Shown here one piece after another: positions 11,284 through 21,792 of a stretch of 38,873 nucleotides of DNA (positions are counted from its first letter, which is position 1; each line of letters starts with the position of its first letter). Below the pieces are notes generated by a model that did no database searches, was not told where the DNA came from, and was given only the letters and a program-made list of their open reading frames with translations. Source of the DNA: Phoronis australis (lineage: Eukaryota > Phoronida > Phoronidae); assembly GCA_002633005.1 (NCBI GenBank), contig NMRA01000173.1:495172-534044 (forward strand), read 5' to 3'. Both the position numbers and the translations under genes were made by a program.

Positions 11284-11631
11284 TTACAGAATTTATTAAA
11301 TGCATGACACTTTTCATTGTTCACAGTCTTTATTCCGTTACGTTCGTACTTTCGGAACAAAACTCTACTCTAAACTGAACATAGATACACTAACTGACCT
11401 AGCGACATAATTAAAAGACACACGATATTTCGAAACATACTTGTTTCATTCTCAAGTGAAGATAAATGAAACAAGTATGTTTCGAAATATCGTGTGTCTT
11501 TTAATTATGTCGCTAGGTCAGTTACTGTATCTATGTTCAGTTGAAAGTAGAGTTTTGTTCCGAAAGTATGAACGTAATGGAATAAAGACTGTGAACAATG
11601 AAAAGTGTCGTGCATTTAACAAATTCTGTAC
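11284..11631. repeat. Long inverted repeat, about 167-bp arms, 14-base spacer
   Basis: The left arm (11284-11450) and right arm (11465-11631) are reverse complements with about 7 mismatches. The spacer at 11451-11464 is CTCAAGTGAAGATA. Read outward, each arm carries the same frame, FRKYERNGIKTVNNEKC then AFNKFC; the right arm continues to ENLLPKF. That pattern weakly resembles the N-terminal region of Penelope-like ORFs, whose genomic copies are known to occur in inverted arrangements. It may be a snap-back insertion of one element. Confidence 0.9.
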
Positions 11632-11714
11632 AGCCGAAAACTTGCTCCCGAAGTTCAGTCAGATATTTGGTTAAATAGATACACTTGTCGATATTCTCGA
11701 GTTCTCAATAGTTG

Positions 11715-11945
11715 TAGAGAGCAATAATAGTATTGACCAGAAATTTTCACGATTTGTTATAACAGTAGAGACTGGAATAATAGTATAGACACGACATTTT
11801 TGCCACTAGAAGAGTAGAATGATAGTATAGACCGGAAATTTGCGAAAAAAATTAATAATAGTATAGAATGGAATCAATGGTATATACGGTATGGCAAATT
11901 TGTGGTACTTTAAAAATAGTATAGACTGGAATAATAATAATATTG
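11715..11945. repeat. Degenerate ATAGTATAGAC-type repeat
   Basis: The word AATAGTATAGAC/AATAGTATTGAC recurs at roughly 30-60 base spacing with diverged filler. An old, decayed tandem array is the likeliest source. Confidence 0.6.
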
Positions 11946-12245
11946 ATAACACATTTGCGTAAAATGTAAAAAGTTTGCGACGGAAGCAAACTGGCGTGGC
12001 TCGTGCATGACTCAGCTGACAAGTCTTATAACGCACAACTTTTCATTGGACAACGAGGTATACATATGATGCATTTGTTGCTACTAATGAGAATACATAC
12101 TTGGGAGTTCGATTAGTTAAGCTTTGAAATGTACAGTTGTATACTTAACGAATAAAATCTTTTTCATGTGCATGTTATTACAAGTGATTTCTGTGTGGAC
12201 CGTGGAATCGTATATAATCTTTACAAATTGTTAATTTGTTAGAAG

Positions 12246-12308
12246 TGTCTCGAGGTCTAGTGGTTAGCACTGTGAGTTCTCACTTAGGCAACCAGAGTGA
12301 ACCCGGGC
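12246..12308 (+). other. tRNA-like sequence (tRNA-derived SINE head or tRNA pseudogene)
   Basis: GGTCTAGTGGTTAGCACT is a good polymerase III A box in a tRNA-Glu-like context. GTTCTCACTTAGGC follows as a degenerate anticodon arm, then AGTGAACCCGGGC as a decayed B box and T arm, then an A run. The cloverleaf is not intact, so this is not a working tRNA gene. A SINE body may continue toward 12540, but I see no defined end. Confidence 0.55.
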
Positions 12309-12549
12309 AAAAAAATTTTGAGTAACAAAATTGCATTCAAGAACTGAGTAAGAAACAGCCAACTCCGAATTTCATCTTGACCAAATAACTGTGGAGGAGT
12401 GGTAAAACCATCTATAATTAATAAATGTCGAGACCCAAATAAGCTTCCTATAGACCGGAAAAGGAGTCTGAAATAAATAATTGTATATATATGGCTATTT
12501 GGAACTCGAGAGTAAGGTCCTACACAATGATACACAATCATGATTTTAC

Positions 12550-13324
12550 ATGATTTTACCTTCAGCTTTAGAGGCGTTTTTTGTGCTTAATATTCTGGTA
12601 ACAATTTTCTCCTTTAATTAGTGCTACTAATGACAACATCCAATCTCCATAAACCTACTTTGCTGCAAAGACACATTGCAGAATATTATGGCAATAAACA
12701 CAGTACACCACAGCTGGAGAGACACACCACTTGAAAAATACATATTTAGATCAGCAACTTGTACCTGTAACAGTCAAAAATATCAAAATTACATCATTCA
12801 AATATACACGAAATCAGACAAAAAATACTAAATAAGCTCAACAAAATTACAATAAAAACACAACTAAGGAGCTTCTTGTAAATCACTGACAAGCTGCTCT
12901 TATATGAATTACTAGTACATTGTTAAAACCATGTTTCCAAACAAAATAGTGTTGATTGCGGCAAGACTCAAAATTCCTCTTACAGTTAATGAAATGTACT
13001 AAACTGATCACATTAAATAAACATGTTGTATGCATAAAAAATGTCCCGGTATTTATTGTTCAAACATTTATACACATAGTCTGCAGTGTTACAACTTGGT
13101 TGAGCTTAAGAACTTTTTATTTATTATTTTTATTCATTGGAATGTAATTTTTGGAAATCAATAGGAGAATTCCATGTGACTTCTAAATATTTTTTCCAGG
13201 AAAACTTTTGCACCTTGGCAGTTGGACTACGTCAGTTGCCCAGCATCTGGCTTGTGGCCTGGCTCAGTCCCATCACCTGAGCCGCTGGCGCGAGCCTACT
13301 AATACTTGTTATAGTTTTTGTAAT
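12550..13324. other. No gene seen
   Basis: AT-rich sequence with no supported ORF, exon or obvious repeat. Confidence 0.5.
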
Positions 13325-13483
13325 CAGTGGTGGATTTAGAGGGGGGCCAAGGGGGCCATGGCCCCCCTAAAATTCTCCCAGTTTACATTTGTCAGATGGG
13401 GGGTGCGAATGTCTGAAGGGGAAAAATCCTGGCTGATACTCTGCCATGCCCCCCCCCAAATCAAAATCCTTGATCCGCCCCTG
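13325..13483. mobile_element. Short MITE-like element with G-run termini
   Basis: Starts CAGTGGTGGATTTAGAGGGG and ends TTGATCCGCCCCTG, whose complement is CAGGGGCGGATCAA, so the ends form an imperfect terminal inverted repeat; total 159 bp. Inside are further G and C runs and GGGGGCCATGGCCCCC. An exact GTTATAGT occurs directly after the right end and again 9 bases before the left end, which may be a target duplication of the 8-bp hAT type. No coding capacity. Confidence 0.7.
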
Positions 13484-14424
13484 GTTATAGTGTCATACGA
13501 GCGGCTAAATGAGACGCCTGTGGAACCTAAAATAAGTTATTTGGTGGTGGGCTGCGACCGCACTCGTGCCCATTAGACCAACTGAGGCCACTCCACTACT
13601 CAGACAGTCACAAGTGAAATGCGTGATAACGGAGTCTCAGAGTCAGAGGCTGAGAGTGAGAGGCCAGAGGTGCATGCGCCAGGTAACATAAGTAAGGCGT
13701 ATTGTGAAGTAAGGCAGTCAGCGTTTTGAACTTACCAAACTTGATGAGCCTAAAGAGTGATTGGGGAACGTACCACCCAATGTGCGATTCACAGCAAGAA
13801 TCTTTCAGGGAGAAAAGTGTCGGAGCATAGCCGAGAAGCTCGTGGTTTTCAAGACTTCAGTGTGCAGTGGCACCCTCTCACGGAAAATGCCTAGAGCTGT
13901 TGTGCACGAACTTGATATCTTGCTTAATCTCAAGATCTAGTATGCGTGCTTTGGAATTCAATAATCAATATTTGGGCAATCAGGTGAATTTTTCAGTGTA
14001 AAGAATTTTTATAATTTTTGGTCGCTTGGTCCCAACATTTTCTCCTTTAGCGTAACTCGTGACTTGTGTCAAAGAATTGGAGGAATATGCGAATGGCTAA
14101 TCAATTATTGTTTGGTGAATAAGATCGCCAATATTTGAAAAAAAAAGTTCAGTGGCTAAAATTTAGTTCATCTTATTAGCATGTAATTTGATTTAGTGCA
14201 GTGCAATTTTTTACTAACGTGAATATGATTATTTGAGTGAACTTGTCAAGTTTCATAGTAAATAAAACAACAAGAATGGATCAACTGAAATTTTCGGATA
14301 TAATAACGTCCTTTGTCAACAGAAACAGAAATAAAGTAAAATCAAACACTTTATAACAATTGACATTTAAGATATGGCGTAATGAATATGATACATTGTT
14401 GCGGAGATAATTAAATGATATAAT
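13484..14424. other. No gene seen
   Basis: Mixed-composition intergenic sequence. The part next to 14425 may be the 3' untranslated end of the Penelope-like element, but no defined terminus is visible. Confidence 0.4.
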
Positions 14425-15095
14425 TTAAGAAAGTTTTATGTTTAATCCATGAGGTTCTAGTGTATTGAGCTTGTCTATCCAAAATTGTTCTCTTTTGAGT
14501 CTATGAGGGGTACTGGGGTGTTGAAGTTTTTCTATTATTTGTACAGAAAGATCTTGAAGATTATGGTTTTTGGAATTGAAATGATTACCTATAGTATCAG
14601 AAATGTTTTTATGTATTATGTTAAATCTATGATTTCGAAACCGAGTTTGTAGATTATGTTTAGTTTGTCCTACGTATTGGATAGAACAATTTTTACATGT
14701 TATAAGGTAAATAATATTGTTGGTGGTGCAATCAGAATAATGTTTTATTTCAAAGTTTTCGTTGGTTTGGGAAGACTGGAAAAAAGTGCTATCGCTGATA
14801 AAGTTACACATTTTACTCCTAGTTTTGTTACATTGTTTACATTGTGTGTTGCCAACAGGTTTGTCAGTTTGGTGTATATTGTCGATATTAGCTTTAACTA
14901 AATATTTTTTTTTTGATTTTTACATTTTCTCCAAGAAATTATAGGTGGATGAGGAAATAGGTTTTTCATTTGAGGGGAAATATGCAGCGTGGAAAGATGT
15001 TTTCTGAAGACGTGGCTTATTCCGTTTAAACATGGATTGAACATAGTTTTGAATGGTACTCTATTAGTAGTATTCTTTGCCTTTTGTTTTAGTTC
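14425..15095 (-). pseudogene. Penelope-like thumb, linker and GIY-YIG endonuclease
   Basis: The frame continues from the RT across the thumb (FNPCLNGISHVFRKHL, FPHPPIISWRK) to an A10 run where one base is lacking, then resumes at YLVKANID. A Cys-rich linker follows (TQCKQCNKTRSKMC), and then the nuclease: IIYLITCKNCSIQYVGQT provides the paired Y..YVG motif, TRFRNHR the conserved Arg, and KREQFWIDKL the Glu region. It ends at a natural stop after NIKLS. From about 14895 to 14425 the frame is fully open, so this nuclease part is intact. Confidence 0.85.
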
Positions 15096-15738
15096 TTAAA
15101 GATTCGTTTCTTGTGGTTGAACGGACTTTGTCAAACTGTTTGTGTATAACTGTAAGGGGAAATGACGTTGAACTAGATAGTGCTTGAGTTCTTTTAAACG
15201 ATTATTAAAGGACGTTTCTTCTGAACAAATGCGTCGAATTCTTAGGGCAAGGCTATATGGAAGGTTTTTCTTGCAATGAAAGGGATGACACGAGTGATAT
15301 GACAGATATTGGTGTTTGTCAGTATCTTTACAGAATAAGTCAGCTTCTAGTTTATCATTATTAAGGATGACAGTTACATCTAAAAATGAGACTTTATTTT
15401 GAGAAATGTCATGAGTGAACTTTATAGTAGGGTGAAATTTGTTAATATTTTCTAAAAATAAATGTAATTTTTGTGGGCCATGGGTCCAGATCATAAAAAT
15501 GTTATCAATGTACCTTAGCCAGAGAAGAGGTTTTTCAAAGCAGGATTTGATGAAGTTGTTTTCAAGATTTCCCACAAAAGGTTGGCAAAAGTAGGAGCAA
15601 CCCTAGTGCCCATGTTCAAGAAGACAGCGAATAAAAGATGTAGGTACATTAGGATTATTACGTTGACTAAGAAACTTGGTAGAGGCTTCTATGCCTTCAT
15701 GTTGAGGAATATTAGTGTATATATTAGCTAGGATTTGG
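15096..15738 (-). pseudogene. Penelope-like reverse transcriptase fragment
   Basis: The segment covers RT motifs from YTNIP to the start of the thumb. The catalytic box reads LRYIDNIFMIW; family members normally have YIDD, so the second metal-binding Asp is replaced by Asn (AAC for GAC). Between LLEH and MGTRVAP a block is missing, apparently joined at CATGGG. MGTRVAPTFANL runs into VGNLENNFI only after restoring one T in a homopolymer. The fragment ends at a TAA after QPQETNL; the same frame then continues as ELKQKAKNTTNRVPF. Confidence 0.8.
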
Positions 15739-15790
15739 CCCGTCAGGCATTCGGGAAGCCGAACTGCCTAATGGAATCTGGCGGAGAATT

Positions 15791-16235
15791 CAGTTAGGGC
15801 GGGGCGGGGCATGGCCCCCTCTACATCTGACACTGAAAAGTTTTTGTTCTATGACGGTATCCTTATAGAGTGTGCGCGCGATTTCGCAATTACTAGTAAA
15901 TGACAGTACATAACTGCGAAGTTTGGGTCGGTATCTTTACCTCCGGGTGGCGCGCGATCCAAGTATCAGCTAGAAAGAGATAACCACATGGGCGGCGAAG
16001 ACTCAAGTGTGTGTGGGGGGGGGCTAAAGCCCCTCAGCCCCCTTGTGGTGCACCGCCTATAGACCATGTGCGGCGTAGCACTCAAAAAAGTGGGGGGGGC
16101 TATAGCTCCCACCCAACGCCCTATGGTGCGCCGCCCAGTGCCGGCCGGCGGGCGGGTGCAGTGACGTGCGGTTTCGCAATTAACATAACTGCAAAGTTTG
16201 GGTTGCCGTATTTATACCGGTAAGTTATTATTCTG
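15791..16235. mobile_element. Clustered G-rich transposon ends and a direct repeat
   Basis: GGGGCATGGCCCCCTCTACA..CACTG (ending at 15835) is, in complement, a CAGTG..AGGGGGCC terminus like the MITE ends elsewhere in the window. Two related words flank the next 300 bases: GATTTCGCAATTAC..ATAACTGCGAAGTTTGGG (about 15882-15930) and GGTTTCGCAATTAACATAAC..AAAGTTTGGG (about 16170-16203). Between them are two G7-9 / C-rich blocks, each followed by TGGTGCRCCGCC. It looks like nested or duplicated element ends. The short Pro/Gly-rich frame here is not a gene. Confidence 0.5.
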
Positions 16236-17630
16236 AGAAACTTAACTGCAGAATTAGGTCTTCCTCTAGTATAGAAAAATAACAAAATTTGCAAATTTGT
16301 ATATTGTCCGGTAACCCAAAAAGTTAGACCAGTACAGTGCTCCTCTCGTTCAGATAAGCTTGGATTCAGCGCGTGACTGCTGTTTCAGATTCAGGACTTA
16401 CATGTAAACTAGAGGTCAGTGCTCGCCACTAAAATAGGCCTAAAATGACCCGCCGTGATATCCAAAGTTATAGACCGTTTACGCCGTACGAAGGCGTTCT
16501 TTCGGTCACTGGGTTCCATGTGCCCGAGTTGGTCAATCTAAATGACTTTTTGGCATACAGGCAATGCCGGGGGTTACAGATAGCGGCGCTTAATGGCAAT
16601 CCTTTCGACCATTCTCCAAAACGCAAATACTATAGAATCGCAAGTTGTTTTCGGCTAAATTTTGATAGGTTATAGGCTAAAACAAATGCTGATTTTTTTT
16701 GTTCGAACTTGCAGCATACCATATACGAAAGTTACAAGTTTCGCCCAGCAATCAAATTTTCGTTGTGTCGGAAATTCGATCAGTTCACCCGGTTGGTATT
16801 CATGTTTATTTTCGGCTTTCAAAGATTGTTTTGTGCTAAAACTGACCTTTTGTCAGAGACTACAGTGTCACACTATCCAGAGTACGTTCTGCGTTGCTAG
16901 TCAAACCCTGTTAGTCAAAGACTTAGTGGGACGGACGTATTCATCAGGACTCGTATGTGACATTATTTTCAATTTAGGCTGTCTGCTGTCAACAGCTATG
17001 GTCCGATTAGCGCCGTACTGAACGCAACGAATTCAGAGGATTTGAAAAGCGGAGAGTTGGTGCATCCCCTATACCATAACAACAAACTCCCGTTTAGTCC
17101 GTATTCCAGACGATACCAGTTTTCAGAGGCCTAGAGATGCCAATCTTTCTTTTGTTAATCGCCAGTGTCGTCCCGCGATGTCACGACGCAAACGCCTATA
17201 ATCTACCATTAATGTACTAAGAAACTAAGTATCGAACTTCCGTGATGTGAAGGGCGGCCACACCGGCTTTCCCGGTTGACATACACAAGCATTGTCCAAC
17301 CACAAGGCCCGGTTTCCTAATGCGAACATGTATATTAGGCACTGATAGAATGAGCCCGAGCCTATGCGCTTTTAAAACCCGACACAACATGCTTATTTAT
17401 TAAGCGGTTATAAACTCTGTCCAATAAGGTAACTTTTGATTCACATCACTTGCCACCTTAATTAGAATTGAGAATGTATTTCTAGGTATGCAAAGAATCA
17501 ACTGTTTTGTTAATCTTAGAAACAGCGCATAAAATAACACACCGCTATATACTAGAGGTCCCCCGATTAGCGCCCGATTTCAATTAACAACCAATTTCCA
17601 GTACTTTTGAAGCCCAGAAATCATTCCGAT
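16236..17630. other. CpG-normal block, no gene recognised
   Basis: By hand count 16441-17340 has about 52 CpG in 900 bases at roughly 45 percent GC, so observed/expected is near 1, against about 0.2 in the SS18 introns. Open frames at 16445-16675 and 16662-17021 (plus) have no motif I know and no splice context. This could be an unmethylated regulatory region, possibly the missing promoter of the LDLR-A gene, or a young insertion. Confidence 0.4.
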
Positions 17631-18051
17631 TTGACTAACACTTGACTTGACTAACACTTTGAGATCAGTTTGACTAACACTTTGAGATCAATTTGACTAA
17701 CACCTTGAGATCAATTTGACTAACACTTTCACAAACACTTTGAGATCAGTTTGACTAACACTTTGAGATCAATTTGACTAACGTTGACTAACACTTCGAC
17801 TAACACTCTGAGATCAGTTTTACGAACACTTTGAGATCAATTTGACTAACACTTTGAGAACAATTTGACTAACACTTTGAAAACAGTTTGACTAACACTT
17901 TGAGATCAATTTGACTAACGCTTTGAGATCAATTTGACTAACACTTTGAGATGAATTTGACTAACACTTTGGAATCAATTTGACTAACATTTTGAGATGA
18001 ATTTGACTAACACTTTGATATCAATTTGACTAACACTTTGAGATCAATTTC
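17631..18051. repeat. 23-bp satellite, about 18 copies
   Basis: Units of TTGACTAACACTTTGAGATC plus AAT, with point changes and a few truncated units near 17720-17800. Variation between copies is higher than in the 48-bp and 29-bp arrays, so this array is older. Confidence 0.95.
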
Positions 18052-18880
18052 ATAAGGTTAAGTTGTCCAAACTAAAAATTGATTTTTATGATGAAAGCAA
18101 GTTTATATTCGCTTAAAAACGACATTAAACTCGTACTTTCTATAAAACATCTTGATTTAAAGCAAGCTTGCTTTACACTTACAGTGTTCAAATCCTTTAG
18201 CATCGTTGTACGATTTCTATTGGTCACATATTTTATTGTCTTATTTTTTGAAACAAATAGCAAATTTGGCAACTCCTATGTACATCAATGATCCCGTCCT
18301 TAAAGTTAAAAAACTAGAAAAATTGAAATGGAAGAGAATTCAACAGATTGCTATCAAAGTGATCCATGAACACTGCAGAAGAAAACGTTACCCATTGCAA
18401 GATATGCACGATTTATTTTATTTAAAATAACACTCAATTTCATAGCGAAATTCTCATAAATGTTATTAATACACAACACAAAAACATTACAATAACAACA
18501 ACAGGGCTGTATGTCCCAGACTAAAGACATTAAGCTGATACTTAAGTGAAAAATCTTTGCTTATGTAATGGAGAGTCAAATTCTATCTCATAATTTGTGA
18601 ATTCCATTCCATAATTCAACATTACAACCTTAATGACCAATCACTTCAAAGGCTGCCATATTGCTGGGTTACATTAGTAAGGTTTAGCCCACATTAGCAA
18701 ATCACTCCCCTTTCACTCATGTCACTTTGCAGGGTCTTATGTAATCTTGTTTTTGCAAGAAACTTGGTCTACCAATGATACCGTGATTTGAAACATTGAT
18801 CATAGTCTGTATTTGGAAACGAAATGCAGAGAACTTAGAAGTTTTCTACAAAGTGCTTAGAAACAATGTATGATAGAAAA
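18052..18880. other. No gene supported
   Basis: AT-rich sequence. A plus-strand frame around 18260-18430 (KKLEKLKWKRIQQIAIKVIH) has a coding-like look and follows an AAATAG, but there is no partner exon and no family match. Confidence 0.4.
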
Positions 18881-19774
18881 CAGTGGCGGATCTAGGATAT
18901 CACAAGGGGGGCCCAACATTTTGTCTGTAAGTATTTGCTCCAAGCACGATTGTAGATGTGCATAGCACCGAATGGGGGAGGTTGGGAAGAAAGTGTCAAC
19001 CAGGAAAAACTGCATGTACCATGGACTCGAACTCACGACCTTGCGAATAGAACACGCGTGCTTTATCACTACACCACCACGATTTAACTCCCAATGTGAT
19101 ACTAAGAGACCTACTTATTTATGGTCCACAGCGTTTGCACGCGCAAACTCCTTCTTTTTTAATGCCTATTACATGTTTTATATTTTGTGCAATCAGTTCG
19201 TAACAAATTTGTTGTATTTAAAATAGTCTTCAATTGCCCCAAAGACCAAATCCGTTTTTTGTGTTGGCAATAATGACGGGATTGCTTTGGAAATCGTCTT
19301 AAGTTAAGGTTTGACAAAGAGAGAATTATGAGTTTCTGGGTGATTCACTCAAGCTTCGGTTAAAATTGACATCTTACCAACAGCTTCTGTTTTTTCACCA
19401 TCACTCAGATTCCAGTTTCTTTAAAAATGAACTAATTTTCTTCATTGCACAGTGGAGCAGACGACTGAAACGGAGTCATAAAGCCCAGCGCCACTGCTGG
19501 TCGCCTAAGATATCGTGGGAGAGCCTAATACTTAGCCATTGTTTCGTTACGATTGCGCCGTGTTCCGAATTTGACACTTGAAAATGGATCTGAGCCCCCC
19601 CCCAAACATTGAAACTGCACACATTTAAATCTTGTTTCAGTCGTATAATTTTAATTACCGGGGTTAATTAATAAATTTAACATTTCCCTACGCTCTTGTT
19701 GTTTTATTTTTTTGCGGCAGCCAAGGGGGAAGGGGGGGGGCGGCCCCCCTGGGCCCCCCCTAAACCCGCCTATG
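18881..19774. mobile_element. MITE-like element with G-run ends, interrupted
   Basis: Begins CAGTGGCGGATCTAGG and ends CCTAAACCCGCCTATG, whose complement is CATAGGCGGGTTTAGG. GAAAA stands on both sides as a possible 5-bp target duplication. The first 40 bases and the last 100 are homologous to the element at 32011-32336 (GGATCTAGGAT, GGGGCCCAACAT, TCTGAGCCCC, GCCAAGGGGG). The middle is longer and carries a tRNA-like insertion. Confidence 0.7.
19018..19078 (-). other. tRNA-like sequence inside the MITE
   Basis: On the minus strand GTGGTGTAGTGATAAAGCAC gives an A box and GTGAGTTCGAGTCCATG a good B box (consensus GGTTCGANTCC), about 35 bases apart. The intervening arm does not form a clear anticodon loop. 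Most likely a tRNA-derived SINE head or a tRNA pseudogene. Confidence 0.55.
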
Positions 19775-20672
19775 GAAAATACAATACATCATCATTGTTT
19801 TTACAGCATACATTGCATTTCATTTACGGCCTGAACTGTATTTACAACCTGCATTGTATTTATGGTAAATTTCCAATATAACATGCATAAGCATAATTGA
19901 AACTCAATCTGGAGATGGTGATCATTTTACATTTGCACACAGGAAATTAACAGGCAGTTACTATTGGCCAATGGGTTCAGAATACCATTTTTGGCTGATT
20001 GGACCCACAACTGCCACACTTCACTTGAGAGTATACTTGAAATGTGACAAAACACTGCATGAAATTAGAGTTCACTCAAAGCATCATTTGATTGGTCAAT
20101 AATTCTAGAGACCAGTCTTGAGCAGTTTTGTGTTCAAGTGCCCTGTACTTGTGCCTGGTATACAACACTCAAAGACACATACTGTACCACCTTTAACAAT
20201 CTCTTTCTATAAGTAGCGCTGAAAAAAATGTTAAAACCTGGCTACTTCTTAACATTGTACTTCAGAAATGGCCAACAAGATTTAAATGAAAACCTTTAGA
20301 TACATTAGATATTAAAACTGTACATGATTACATTGGCAACACTTTACTGACTTCACCAAGACATCTGATGATTTCTGGCTTACAGACCAAAATGTTTTGG
20401 CTGGTTGACCCAGAGAAGTCAAGTACTAGAGTGAGTAACCTTAGCAAACTTCAAATTGCCTACCTATGGGGTGAAGCACTAGTCATCTGAAAACTGACAT
20501 ACGTAACGCTGATTGATGTTGCACTCGAGACGGAGAAAAGTAAAATTACCAGCAGAGGAAATAAAAAAGTTGGATCCATCTGATTATCAGTGTCAGGCAT
20601 GCTGTCCATAGGTGGCCCCTAAACAGAACATCTAGTTGTGCTGTAGTGCATTGAATTGAGTGGAAATCCAAA
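19775..20672. other. No gene seen; 3' flank of SS18
   Basis: AT-rich, CpG-poor sequence downstream of the SS18 gene. A short decayed TTTACARCMTGCATTGYATT-like repeat is visible near 19799-19862; nothing else. Confidence 0.5.
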
Positions 20673-20840
20673 CAAGTCTCCACATCTACATCCATCAGTT
20701 CACGTTCTGCATCAAGTCTCCACGTCTACATCCAGCAGTTCACGTTCTGCATCAAGTCTCCACGTCTACATCCAGGAGTTCACGTTCTGCATCAAGTCTC
20801 CACGTCTACATCCAGCAGTTCACGTTCTGCATCAAGTCTC
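20673..20840. repeat. 40-bp minisatellite, 4 copies
   Basis: Four units starting CAAGTCTCCACGTCTACATC. Since 40 is not a multiple of three, the overlapping Ser/His-rich frames cycle through all reading frames and are not genes. Confidence 0.95.
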
Positions 20841-21046
20841 CATTAAGGTCATGTAAGACCGTATTGACAACTGTGCATGGTATAGGGTTTAACTCACAAA
20901 AGTATGCACATTCTTGAAGTAGAAAGTCTGCAGAATTTGAATTTTTGACTTTTTACCAATCTGTCACTAAGTCACCTGACCATGTTTTTTTAGCAAAAAG
21001 GGAGATGCATTGACAGACAAAAACAGAATCAATCACGTGATCAAAT

Positions 21047-21052
21047 TTTATT
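21047..21052 (-). terminator. Candidate SS18 polyadenylation signal
   Basis: AATAAA on the minus strand, about 380 bases after the SS18 stop codon. It is the first canonical hexamer I noted downstream; use is not proven. Confidence 0.35.
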
Positions 21053-21430
21053 TGATATAAATGTTTAACAAGAAATCTCGAGAAAATGCCGTTAAAACTT
21101 TCTAAAATATCATTTTGTTTTCATTAATACAACTTTAGTTTTTCAACGAAAGTCATAAAAGTTATATTCTTTAACGGCCTCTCATGAAAAAAGTGGAACA
21201 ACTTAAAACAATTACTGACAACGTTCTGAGAACAGTGTATCAAGCATAGTGTCTGAAAGTTTTCTGACCAACCATTTCTGAGATATCATCTTTTGAAGCC
21301 AAATTAAGACCTTAAATGCCAAATTCTCACAGGTGAACTTGATAACAGATCCATTAAAAGAAGCCTGACTTAATCCGATGAATGTATCAACGGTCACATG
21401 ACTGTTGGTCACATGACTGTTGGCCACATG

Positions 21431-21702
21431 CTAGAACTGGCCTTGGTTGTAGTTGAAGCCTGGTTGTCCCATCTGAGCCGGTTGGCCAGGCATTTGAGCC
21501 TGGGTTACCCTGCCATGGCCTCCCATTTGTCCCTGAGCCATCTGGCCCATTGGAGCTCCCATGGCTGGATTCTGACGGAAGTACCTTTGTTGCTGCTGCT
21601 GTGATTGGTTGAAGTTGCCATACTGCTGTTGCGGCATGTTGGGCTGTTGTTGGTTGAACTGTGCACCTTGTTGTGGGAAGCCTGACTGTTGGTTGAAGGG
21701 AG

Positions 21703-21733
<31 letters not shown>

Positions 21734-21792
21734 TTGTTGATACTGCTGGGCTTGTTGTTGCTGCTGAGGATACTGACCTGGAAACTGCTGAC
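21431..21792 (-). CDS. SS18 exon 9, Gln-rich C-terminus and stop
   Basis: 362 nt, residues 472-591, ending FNYNQGQF and TAG; vertebrate SS18 ends in a similar QGQYGNYQQ. It carries a run of about 12 Gln encoded by mixed CAG/CAA codons and several FNQ/FPQ/YGN motifs of the QPGY type. The acceptor TTTCCAG|GTCAG is repeated 15 bases further in, so an in-frame alternative acceptor that would drop five residues is possible. Confidence 0.92.

Larger units (their letters stand above)
14425..15790 (-). mobile_element. Penelope-like retroelement, 5'-truncated and damaged
   Basis: Read on the minus strand this is the C-terminal two thirds of a Penelope-like ORF: reverse transcriptase palm and thumb, linker, then a GIY-YIG endonuclease. 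The order and motifs (YTNIPQHEGI, MGTRVAPTFANL, LRYIDN, NPCLNGISHVFRKHL, FPHPPIISW, LVKANID, YLITCKNCSIQYVGQT) fit the family. Visible damage: about 50 bases missing near 15610, one base lost from a T run at 15576-15579, one in-frame TAA at 15096-15098, and one base short in an A10 run at 14905-14914. The 5' boundary is near 15740-15790, where similarity stops and G-rich MITE-like sequence begins. These elements use TERT-related RT with a GIY-YIG nuclease. Confidence 0.85.

Noticed and set aside
12246-12308. Functional tRNA gene
   Set aside because: The acceptor stem does not pair and the T arm is degenerate, so only a tRNA-derived sequence can be claimed.
16011-16223. Pro/Gly-rich plus-strand frame
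   Set aside because: It follows G and C runs of transposon ends and has no domain or splice context.
18206-18430. Plus-strand frame with KKLEKLKWKRIQQIAIKVIH
   Set aside because: No family match, no partner exon and no convincing splice sites; a decayed transposon frame is as likely.
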